DNA of 64,000 nt from Diphasiastrum complanatum (taxonomy: Eukaryota; Streptophyta; Lycopodiopsida; Lycopodiales; Lycopodiaceae). A model generated the notes under the pieces. The model worked only from the letters and a program-made list of their open reading frames with translations, was not told where the DNA came from and made no database searches. Of the stretch, positions 10,600 through 20,479 are shown in pieces. Positions within the stretch are counted from its first letter, which is position 1. Each line of letters begins with the position of its first letter. The DNA lies in NCBI GenBank assembly GCA_029204225.1, contig CM055097.1, positions 37,494,976 to 37,558,975 on the forward strand. The letters run 5' to 3'. Made by a program: the position numbers and the translations under genes.

Positions 10600-12680
10600 G
10601 ATGAGGATGTAGATGACAACACTAAAAACAATCGTCTAATAAATAGTCAGAGTATTTAGGGAGATTGACAAGCCTCTGAAGAGATTTTGGATTTATAAAC
10701 TTTATGAGATTATGGAAATATTATTTTGGATTAGATTTTGGATGTTGATAATGTGAATTATATGTGAAATTTCTCGTATTATTTTATGTTGTTTAATTTG
10801 TTTCATCTTTCAATTAATATTAATCTTAGCTTTTCAATATAGTTCTAGATCTATTTGAGCTCACATCAAAATGTCTAAAATTTCACTCAATGATAAACTA
10901 ATTTTATCTAATCTCAATTCTATCCAATACTACAAGTTCAACATAATAGGTTTCAAACTGACAACAATTAATATCACTAATTTGTGTATCTAAGCTTTCA
11001 TAATTATCAAAATCATTAAAATATTACATAGTTGTCTAAGAGTATTTTTGGACATTTTATTTATATCCTTGTCATAGGCATTACTTTGTGATCATCTGAC
11101 CTAGATTTATTGTGATCATGATTATTTTTTAGAAAAAATAGACTGATTATGATTGAAAAACTTTTCTATGATTTTCTTGCTCTATATTTGATAGAAGTGT
11201 TTTTTTTTTATATCAAATTATAGTTCATCATGCATGCACTACTATTTTTTTTGGTCATAGCCCATTGTTTATATGTTGCAACACATGAGTTTTTACCTTG
11301 GTTTTTATGCTATTTATATGAAAGATTGTTTTTTCAAATGATAGATTTAATGTGACAAAACATAAAAAGAGATATATTATATCTTAGAATTTAACGGTAG
11401 TTGTAAGAAAAAGTTAAATAAAAATCATTTTATCTCATTTTTTGACATTCAAATTTGTTACCTTAATGATTTTTGACCTTAGTTGATTTTATGTTTTATC
11501 ATTACTGCAAAATACAACAAAAATTGTATATTTAATTAAATAGATTGTAAAAAGTAACTTCTCATAAAATGCAAGTACTATCTAAAATTATTAGTTGATA
11601 TTTAAGATATAAAGTTCCAAAAATAAAAAAATAATATGCATTTTTTAAAATGACCCTAAAAGAGCCAAATTTTATCGAGATTCTTTTTTGGGTAGTCTAC
11701 AACATTACCCATTTGATACGCAACATTGTTAATATTGTGTTAGGTATTCTTTGAAAAAAAATTACTTGTGTGTGTGTGTGTGTGTGTAGATGAAACACAC
11801 GAGCGGACCCATACATTTTTTTTTTATAGTTTTCACTTAGAAGCATAGAGATCTCTATGGCACTTTTTATGACATTGAATCATAAATGTGGAAGCACAAA
11901 GATTTTTATGGCATCTTTCATGGCATGAAGGATTTATAGTGTTGTTTAAGCTTTGTTGAGCTTTGAAGGACATTTTTGGCAAAATATATGATCAAGGAGC
12001 AATCCCAGTATGTATTCATAATGTCACGGGTGGTTCTAATTGTGCACTGATCCATTGCATCATTGCATGAAGAGGGTGAGCTAATCAACAAATAGTCATG
12101 ATATAGAGGGTACCAGTTTGATATTTACCAATGGCAACAATTAAGCTAAATACAAAGCTCAAGCCTCAAGACCTTCTTGACTTATGGTAAAAAGAAAACA
12201 ACTCACGTGACAACGACAACCTTGACTAGTACCACATTTAAGAAGACTAGATAGATAAATTGTAGAGGGAATATTTGGAAGAATCATTTTCACAAAGTTC
12301 ACTACACTTTCCTCCATAGAGTAGTGAGTGAGTCCACCTCAACAACCCACCTCATTTCTCTTCCTCAATGAATAAATAAACACAAGTTTAGAGACATAGA
12401 TATGTATGTAGAAAGACAGATAAATACACATACAATAAGGAAGTAGAAAGACAGATAAATACACATACAATAAGGAAGCATCTACAGAGAATGTAGGCTG
12501 TTGTAGACAAAAACTGAATCTTACAAAAACTGAATCTTACTTTGTTTATTGGGCCACGTTTGCCAAATAAACTGAATCCTACTTTTTTTTATTGGGCCAC
12601 GTTTGCCCTAAAACGTATTTGATGGGCACTTGAAAGGCCATCTAAGTGGAGTTAAGGGCAGGGCCACAGGAGAAAACGTG
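10600..12680. other. AT-rich intergenic DNA of the left arm
   Basis: No gene. It has a (TG)n tract at about 11767-11788 and a near-tandem pair of GTAGAAAGACAGATAAATACACATACAATAAGGAAG-type units (about 36 bp) at 12410-12480. A doubled segment GAATC[C/T]TAC...TTTATTGGGCCACGTTTG lies at about 12525-12605. All of it up to 12484 is mirrored in the right arm at 54.5-56.5 kb. Confidence 0.55.
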
Positions 12681-12725
12681 CTTTTGGAAACTTATGGAAA
12701 GAGAAATTTCGAGAGAGAGCCCGAT

Positions 12726-12765
<40 letters not shown>

Positions 12766-13088
12766 CAATTGAGGGGGGAGAGAGATTCATGTACTGCTGA
12801 GAGAGCGTGATCTGAGAGAGAGACGATGCGATTGCTGCTGGATTTATCATTCATTTTTTTGAGTGCTGGATCGTCACTTCTTTGCTAAGAGGATGGATCA
12901 GTAACGCTTTCTTTGAATTGAAAGGGGTTTGATTTGCAGTTTACAAGAATGCGTGAAGAACATGATAGTCGTTCCTGTAGTAGGTAACGAGATGAGAGGG
13001 AGATGGCGGACGTTTGAGAGACAGAGAGAGAGAGCCGAGAGGGGAGAGAGCTGTGAGCGAGCCTAGGAGAGACAAAGGTGAGAGCGCG

Positions 13089-13134
<46 letters not shown>

Positions 13135-13351
13135 AGAGCGCGAGGAGAGAGGTGTGAGTGAGCCGAGAGGAGAGTGAGAGGTGGGAGAGTGCGAGGAGAG
13201 AGGTGTGAATGAGCCGAGAGGAGAGAGAGAGTGCGAAGAGAGAGAGAGAGATGGGAGAGCGCGAGAGGGTAAACGATTTTAGGGTTTGTTTAGGGTTTTT
13301 TAGGGTTAATATTTTAGGGTTAAAGGATAGAAAATAGCCATAAAGTGAGGT

Positions 13352-13393
<42 letters not shown>
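12680..13393 (+). promoter_or_regulatory. GA-rich upstream region of DLH copy B with telo-box-like motifs
   Basis: (GA)n tracts lie at about 12731-12763, 13094-13128 and 13356-13392. The last one ends one base before the ATG of DLH copy B. The intact gene A also has a (GA)n tract (35953-35987 on the opposite strand) 18 bp before its ATG, so a GA-rich 5' leader is an ancestral property of the locus. Between 13273 and 13322 there are four TTTAGGG units with irregular spacing (telo-box sequence AAACCCTA in reverse). The region is absent from the right arm. Confidence 0.5.
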
Positions 13394-13396
<3 letters not shown>

Positions 13397-13689
13397 GCAA
13401 GTGTGGAATGATGTACACCAGCTCCTCCTGCGCATCACATCTGCAGTGGCGTGGTGGAGACATGTGGAACCAACAGTGTGTACGTCAACGCACCTCCTGG
13501 TGCATCCAACTGGTATGAGTTATATTGATAAGAGAACTTCGTGTGTTTTGGCAGGATGGGAAGCTCCATTGCTAAGGTGGGTCTGATATGCTGTTTCGCC
13601 TGCCTAAGTTCATAGTTGGAGCAATCTTTTTCATCTGTAAATATTTCTGAATACGGTTGTCGTTGTTCAACTAAGCTCTATTTGAATTT

Positions 13690-15135
13690 TCCAATCCTTT
13701 AAGTTCAGACTCTGGTGGAGTTAGACTACCACATTTATGTTTTTACGGCCCTTCTCTTGCCTCCCATTTGAGCCTCGGTAGTCCACGCATCCTCCAAGAC
13801 CCATCTTTCTTTTTAACCAGAATAATCTGAGAGGCAAAGGGAAAAATTGGGCCTTATTTGCTCCTTGACGAGATAATCCTCAGTCTTGCTTCTCACCTCT
13901 TCCTCCTCTTTCAGATTCATTCTATAAGGTGGTCTATTAACAGGAAATGATCCAGGAATCAATTCAATTTCATGTTCCACATTTGTTTTGGGGGATAAAA
14001 CAGATGGAAGTTCATCAGTGAACACGTTTATAATCTCCTCCCTAAATTGACGGTCTAGGCTTTTTGTAATGATTAGTTTGTCTTGCCACACGTTAGTCTC
14101 ACATGCAGAACTTGACAGATCAAACAAAAACAAACGCACATATACTTATATTGAATCTTATGCAACTATGTCGCAACTCGTATACATGAGTATCCGAAGC
14201 GATGTAGAGCTTCCTAGCCAATGCCAACAGATCCCAAGCACCACATCTAAGTGCGCCAAATGAGTTATCTCACAGTCTAACTCCTTAGTGTACCTTGAAT
14301 GGTTAGAGGGATAACCACAACCCTGGCATCCCAAATTTTTGCACCCTTTCCATCAGCCATTTCAATTGTCTATTGGTACAGGGATGGTTGTGACACGTTC
14401 ACTCTCAACCGTTTAATCAAAGTGGAGCTAAGCACATTATGCGAGGACCCAATGTCACATAGAATAAGAACATATCTAAATTGATACCCATGCTACTCCA
14501 CTGTTGACAACTGAGGCAAAGAAGCTGAATCCACCCTCTAAATCACCAACACATTCATAACACATGGAGCACCTTGAAATGTTGCCTTCTTCAAACTAAT
14601 CCATGCCCGCATCTAAAGGCACCCAGTTTTTGTGAACATGCATTTAAACGCTTCCCATGTGGTAGGCACCCATCCCTCTCAACTTCCTCCACCATCCTTG
14701 TGTGGTCTCTTGAAGGCGATAGGTGGCTTCCACAATCCTCTTTTGTAAATTCTACACATTCTATCCTCTATCCTAGAAACGGATAGGTCCATATGTGTTA
14801 ACCATCATCAATTTTGATACCATGTTGAATATCAGACTACCTATCAGTGCATTCAAGCTTGTGTGAGAGTGAGGGGAGAGAGAACACACTATGCTTTTGT
14901 TAAATATGGGCATGATGCTACAATGAAAGAGATGAAGTTACGTAGAGAGTCAAGACTTAAGTCTCCCTCACATCTAGCCCAATTGTCTTTATTCCTTGTA
15001 CACATAGGACTATACTTAAGTAATAACATCATATGAGGCACAATGGCCCATTCAATAAAGTAGAATACTGAGTACATTGCAATTACAAGCAGTCCATGCA
15101 AATAATTATTACATAGCTGATTACTAGATTGTAAT
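13690..15135 (-). mobile_element. Truncated Ty3/gypsy inserted in intron 2 of DLH copy B
   Basis: Read on the minus strand, an LTR (about 14827-15135) is followed by a primer site (TGGTATCAAAATT, reverse complement at about 14811-14825). A shortened gag, a protease remnant and the start of reverse transcriptase (13813-14139) come next. The RT part has LPSVLSPKTNVEHEIELIPG, then PYRMNLKEEEE and EQIRP, the conserved lead-in to gypsy RT, and stops near FWLKRKMG / CVDYRG. The orthologous element in the right arm (52475-54440) retains about 500 bp more of gag. Gene A's intron 2 lacks it. Confidence 0.8.
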
Positions 15136-15569
15136 AGCTAATCAACGGCTGCAAGCACTCATTTGACAACTTCTACAAACTGATTATGTCGCCGATATGG
15201 ATGTGAAGATCATATCTCCACCATAGAGGTTCTAAATTCATGATGTAATGACATTGATTGGGCTCCAGATTCTAGTCAAAATATCATATGACTAGAAGAA
15301 TGCAATGGGTACCTACTTCAAGTAAATCACCCATACAAATTCTATTGGGGTATCAATCCAGAAAGTCTATGACAATAGTTTAGAGGAATTTTTTATGTGC
15401 TTGGCCCTTTTAAAATCTTGGTTTTGGCTAGCCAATTATCTGACCAAGGGCTAAACCTTAACTTTCGACTTAATAAATGCAAGATTCTCAACAAAAAAGC
15501 ATGCATGTAGTCTTCATAAGTTTTTCTGGGACTACCTGAGCTAAAAATCATATGGCATATGACACCACA

Positions 15570-16450
15570 ATATTTGACACAGACTTAATGTATAGAAGAG
15601 ATGGGCATCTCGGTATCCAAAATCTTTGATTGCTGAAGCAATAAACATGTCCAACTATGTGATCTAGAGATATACAAAGTGTTCAAATTTTGTGAGGCCT
15701 GTGTTCTTGGGAAGCAATGTAAAGAGCCTTATCCCCTACCAGGAGTTCAAGGATACCGGGAGATCTAGTCCACATCAATATATGCTGGCAGCTGACTAAT
15801 AAAGACTCATACACATTGTGATGAATTAATTTTTCTGAATTTCATACAAATGCAAGCAGATGTTTGTCTATTTATTTTTGTCTAGCAGGGATGAAATTTC
15901 TGAAAAATAAAAAATATATAAGCCAAGTGTTGAAAAGGACCCTCACCGGACCATTTTTGCATTGAGAGTGGGATGAGGAGAATACATGTCAAATGGATTT
16001 AGAAATTTCCTGAATAGAGAGAGATTTCAATGGCAACAAAATCCTAGAGGTTCACCATCTCGAAATAGAGTGTCTTAAAGAATAGATTGAATCATTACGG
16101 AGAAGACCCTTGACCTACTTCATCTATCAAAACTTGATTATGAATGTTGAAATGTGGCTACTGTAACTCCTATGCAAAATTACGTCCTACTAAATTAATA
16201 GAGTTGACAACCCTTGAAGAAGCTTGTAGTAGTTACATATTTTTGGATGCATTGCTTATGCGTAAGTTCCCTAAGAAAGAGTGAGCAAGTTTGAAACTAA
16301 AATTACTAAATGCAATTTTTGGATATTGTCATGGAAGTAAAGCATGTAGGCTGTACAATTCAAGCCCTAAAAGGCTTGTTATATCTAGACATGTCATCTT
16401 CCATATGAGGGAAATATGATGCGATCTATAGCTCCAGAATAATGAGCCGT
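15570..16450 (+). pseudogene. Ty1/copia relic in intron 2 of DLH copy B
   Basis: Broken plus-strand pieces read HLGIQNL and FCEACVLGKQCKEPYP-like (about 15600-15735, pre-integrase zinc region). Further on they read FGCIAYA, AIFGYCHGSKACRLYN and RLVISRHVIF (about 16240-16410, the region between integrase and reverse transcriptase). Frames are full of stops. The same copia is recognisable in gene A's intron 2 (about 33.9-34.95 kb, minus strand) and in the right arm (51.55-52.1 kb), always in the sense orientation of the DLH exons. Confidence 0.75.
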
Positions 16451-17802
16451 TTACTCTCTTAATCTAACCATTATAAAAGTCCTAGAAAAATTGCCATTAA
16501 TGAGACTCCAAAGATCTCAAGGGATTAGAAGACCTCCATAAATGTCGACGGGGGCATGGCAGAGATCATCCTTAAAACCTTTTTGGTAGCCTCAGAACCA
16601 AACACAAATTAAAGATACCCACAATAGTGATAAGGCAAATGATCTGATGAGGATATGGCAGAGAAAAACAAGAGATATTTGCACCTGCAGCTCAACCAAG
16701 GATCTGCGTCCTATAAATGCATTAACCTTCTTATTCTATACCCCTTGGCTGATACCCTCTTGCTTGTTGCCTTTGCCCATCTATAACCTTCCTCTTTTCT
16801 ATCTGCTGGTGTGATTTCTGATCACTCTCTTTTACTTCGGATCTGAATTTGTATAATTGTGAGTTTTTGTGTCAGCATATAAGTTATAAAGTTTGCATTT
16901 TCATACAAGAGAACAAAATTTTATTTTCTAACGGGTCTTTGGAAATCGGTTTATTCAAAAAGCTCGCAGACAAAATTGCAACAGCTAGTGGTGCCAGACT
17001 ATTTCCATGGGGATGCTTACATCAATATAGAGGATGCCACGCACCAAGAAAGAATTAACAAATGGCTCCCAAAGCATCCTGCCACTGTATGTGTTTATTT
17101 GTCCAGCATCACATTGATTATATGTGTAATAAGTAATAAGTATAAGACTTTTTTTTAATTTTTCTGAAGTGGAAGATCTATTGGGTCCATCCTTTGAGTG
17201 CTCTCAAACTCAAACAATAGCAGTGTGCTGTTAGAATCTCAATCAAGAGAGCCAAATTCAACTAGTTGCTACTGCTTTTTGCAGCCTGAACCAGTAGAAG
17301 AATCAAAAGAGATCATAGGGTTTTTGAAGGAGAAGGGAGTTCGATCTATTGGCGTCGCTGGCTTCTGTTGGGGAGGTACTTTTCCTTTTGTACCAATTTG
17401 CCTATACATTCAGAAAGCATAAGCATTCAAAGTTGGTAAATAGATGCAAGTAAGTTGGTTCTCATGCTAGAAAATTGCTGTGGTTGTAGCTCAAGTAGCT
17501 GTTTATTTGGCAAAAGGAGCACATGTACAAGCTGCAGTTCTATTGCATCCTTCATTTGTGACGACTGAGGATATAAAAGGTAGTTATTACTGTTATTTTA
17601 GAACAAATGGAACACCACCTAGCTGCTATATCACCACAATTAAAATGGGGGAGGCATGCCAGCTTATGTGAGTAGGAAGAGGATGCTCATTACGTGTAAG
17701 CTTTTGGCAAATCTATTGTTGATCGCCATGCCTGTGACCTATGCCCCAATTTTTTAGTGAATAGTAATTCGCCATATGGTGAATAATGATTGCCAGGGCT
17801 GA

Positions 17803-18092
17803 AAATGTTTGCAAGTGTGAGCTAGTTTATTTAAGCACCATTGATGTGGGGAGGTTGTAGATTCAATCCCTTGCTTGATCAAACCCCATTTTCTAGAATC
17901 ACTTATTTTCATAACAAGTTTTCAACCAACATAATCTTCCATTGTGAAATGTTTGCAAGTGTGAGCTAGTGTACTTAAGCACCATTGGTGGTGGGGAGGT
18001 TGTAGATTCAATCCCTTGCTTGATCAAACCCCATTTTCTAGAATCTCTTATTTTCATAACAAGTTTTCAACCAACATAATCTTCCATTGTAT
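17803..18092 (+). repeat. Tandemly doubled short repeat in intron 5, possibly SINE-like
   Basis: A unit of about 140 bp starting ATGTTTGCAAGTGTGAGCTAG occurs twice in a row. It contains GAGCTAGTGTACTTAAGC and GGTTGTAGATTCAATCCC, which loosely resemble the A and B boxes of a tRNA-derived SINE. Single related copies lie at 51365-51540 and, in gene A's intron 5, at about 31950-32080. The SINE reading is an inference from weak box matches. Confidence 0.4.
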
Positions 18093-18879
18093 ATCTTTCT
18101 ACTTATGTTTTATTCACATTTATGTAAGTTATAAAAGTAGAGATTGCTGTGTGGATGTGCAGAGGTCAAAGTTCCAATAGCTATTCTGGCAGCAGAGATA
18201 GACCGAACATCACCACCTGCATTGATTCGAGAGTTTGAGTAAATCTTGGTCTCAAAATCCGAGGTTTGTACTTCCAGAACTTGTTCCAAGCAAAAGTGTT
18301 GTACAAGCAGATACATCATGTTAACAATAACACAACTTTGTACAGTTCTTTCTACAATTGACAGAACCTAAGATTCAGGCCCCTTAACTAACCACTTGTT
18401 AGAAATTGTAACTTGGATGTTGATGTGAAAAATCCAGCGAAAACTGCATAGGCGTTTTTTGGGTACACTTGGGATCGATAGGCTTTGGGGTTTGGAACAA
18501 TGCTCTATGTTTGTAAGCTTGGGATTTTTCTCGCACCAAACCAGTCTGGAAGATATGTTGGAAGATTGATGGAAGAACACATTTTCCTATAAGCACCCAC
18601 TATAAAGCTTGGGTCTTTTAACCTTGAACTTTGAAGTAGTGTGTATCATATAGTTCATGAAGAGTAACCATCAATGCCTAGGGTTAAAAATTGCATGTGT
18701 CCTATGTTATGGCGGGTATCAGTCTAGATTCTAGTCATGACATCAATATACTAGTGTTTCCCATTGTAACTGTCATATTAGAAAACCTAGTGTATTTTTG
18801 GCCAATAGCTTGGAAATTTTGCCATTTTTCGCATATTTATCTAGTATACACCACCATAGAAACCCGTTTTGAACCTTTT

Positions 18880-19700
18880 GATTTCGTACATCACATTTTG
18901 TACATTCGGAACGGGCTACGTAGCCCGTTCCGTACGTACGGGAAATGGGCTATGTTTCCCCCCCCTATCTACTAATGACTTTGCAGATTGCTGATCCTCC
19001 TGTTGCTGCTGTCTATCCGCTGCAGTTGTTTCCCCGTATGCAATGTTTTCTATCCGCCATTTGTTGCTTCCCCGTATTCAATGCAGAATGCATAATCAAT
19101 CAGTCTTGCCTTTTTTCTATTCCGTTGCATGAGCACTGAAAATCGTACTTCGAGCACGGAAAGATAATGGAGCAAACTCGAGCCCAGGTTTCTGTCAGAG
19201 TGATTGTAGATGGAATATACATCTACCGAAACACACAGAACATATATCAGCAATCAAAACACTCTTGCTTCTTTGATCAGAAAGCTGTTGATGTTGTCTT
19301 TATTTGGTAATCATTACCACCTCACCTAGCATCATGGTCCCAGAATTTGGATATTGTTACCAAGATGGACTCAATTTGCCATGTGAGGTTGCTATTGTCC
19401 AAGATCTGCTGCCTCAAATCAGAAGAGATGGCTCCATGCGCTACTCATCATGCAGAGGCCGTAGGCACATTTGCAAAATTGCAGTTTATCCCACTTCACC
19501 TTTTTTTGCACTGATTTTTAAAAAATTTGAGAAAAAATAAGAAACCACTAACACTACGTTCCAAAAACCAAATTTTTTTTGTCACGTTCCGTTTCGGAAC
19601 GCGTACGGGACACTATGGTCCTATAAACTAAGAACAATCGCATAGTTTTGTAGTGTACGATATGGGCACATGCGGAACGCCATTCCATGTGTATTGTACA
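18880..19700. repeat. Palindrome-rich repeat (GGAACG/CGTTCC family), copy 1
   Basis: Position 18907-18932 is a perfect 26-nt palindrome with half-site CGGAACGGGCTAC, directly followed by CCGTACGTACGG. At 19585-19601 there is CGTTCCG-TTT-CGGAACG. The first segment recurs in the right arm at 50520-50590, and related palindromes bound a segment at 58683-59425. The middle (18980-19540) holds no gene I recognise. Clustered GC-rich palindromes in AT-rich DNA suggest a non-autonomous transposon family, but no target duplications were identified. Confidence 0.45.
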
Positions 19701-20380
19701 AAAAAAAATTTTGCTAAAATTTGTTAGAAGTATTTTTCTTTTTAAATTTTTTTTGAAACACCCTTAATAGCCCTGCAAATGAACAAAGAGCTCAATGAAA
19801 TGTTCTTGTTTGAAAATAGTCTTAGTCAACAATCCGAAAGGATTCCAATTTGTCATGGTTTAGCCATATTATACTTCGATCCTCTGCAAAGTCTTGATCA
19901 TGGATTGTTTTTTAGACCAATAATAAATGTGAGTCGTGACTATTGACTAAATAAAATTAAAATATGTACAAATCATAGTTGTGCAGTGTTTCAAACTGCA
20001 CGTTTTAGAACACTCAGGCAAAAATACTATGTTCTTTTTCGGGATGTAGTTGGGAAACCTGAAAAATATCATACCCCTTTCAATCAAAAGAAAAAGAATT
20101 TTTTTTGGATCACTACACAGAATAGAACACTCGTCCTAGAATGAGCATTCCAGGATGCACTGGGTCTGTGTTTCAATGCAAGTTATGCAACACAGGTACA
20201 AATATAAACCTAGGTTGCATATCACTGCTGATCAGATCTTGAATTCCAGAAGATGGAGCAAAATGTCTGTTACCAAGTATACATGAAAGATCAACATTTG
20301 TGGAACTTCGAAGCCTAACTATGATTATAAAAATCTATCAAAAGGAGGTCATGGGCCCAATCTTTTCACTTTCATATTGT
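19701..20380. other. AT-rich DNA without recognised content
   Basis: No gene, LTR or tandem repeat is visible. It separates the left inverted arm from the (CT)n(CA)n block and has no partner in the right duplicated region. Confidence 0.4.
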
Positions 20381-20381
20381 G

Positions 20382-20384
<3 letters not shown>

Positions 20385-20475
<91 letters not shown>

Positions 20476-20476
20476 A
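20385..20476 (+). repeat. Compound (CT)33(CA)13 microsatellite
   Basis: CT dinucleotides run from 20385 to 20450 and CA from 20451 to 20476. The allelic partner in the right block (56763-56938) is about twice as long. Open frames through it (Ser-Leu and His-Thr repeats) are artefacts. Confidence 0.95.
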
Positions 20477-20479
20477 ATC

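Larger units (their letters stand above)
13394..18263 (+). pseudogene. Dienelactone hydrolase family pseudogene (copy B), exons 1-6
   Basis: Exons matching gene A are at 13394-13512, 13555-13576 (22 nt), 16959-17086, 17285-17375, 17490-17579 and 18163-18263. Exons 2, 4 and 5 are the same length as in A and open; exon 4 keeps GFCWG with the nucleophile Cys. The lesions are: TGA at codon 6 (13409-13411, where A has TGC); a loss of about 29 nt at the end of exon 1 that shifts the frame; loss of the exon 3 acceptor (CAG in A, CAA here); an 11-nt frameshifting deletion in exon 3 after KLADKIAT; and TAA at 18240-18242 in exon 6 (GAG in A). There is no exon 7 nearby; the only other exon 7 is at 60368. 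Intron 2 holds a gypsy and a copia insertion. It cannot encode a DLH protein. Confidence 0.9.
10386..19036 (+). repeat. Left arm of a large inverted segmental duplication
   Basis: This arm corresponds in order, as reverse complement, to 50436-56757. The two can be followed through the 10417-10599 reading frame (56550-56732), the AT-rich stretch with ATTTTTTAAAATGACCC-like words (about 11.6 kb against 55.2 kb), a gypsy insertion, a copia insertion, DLH exon 6 and the palindrome-bearing segment at 18.9 kb. The right arm lacks left coordinates of about 12484-13671 and 16100-17905. The arms are diverged by many substitutions and indels, so the duplication is not recent. Confidence 0.85.

Noticed and set aside
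12941-13438. Minus-strand 165-codon Ser/Leu-rich frame
   Set aside because: It is the reverse reading of the GA-rich upstream region of DLH copy B and overlaps exon 1 on the other strand.
17860-18010. tRNA gene suggested by GGTTGTAGATTCAATCCC
   Set aside because: No cloverleaf arms or acceptor stem could be built around it. At most it is a degraded SINE-like box.
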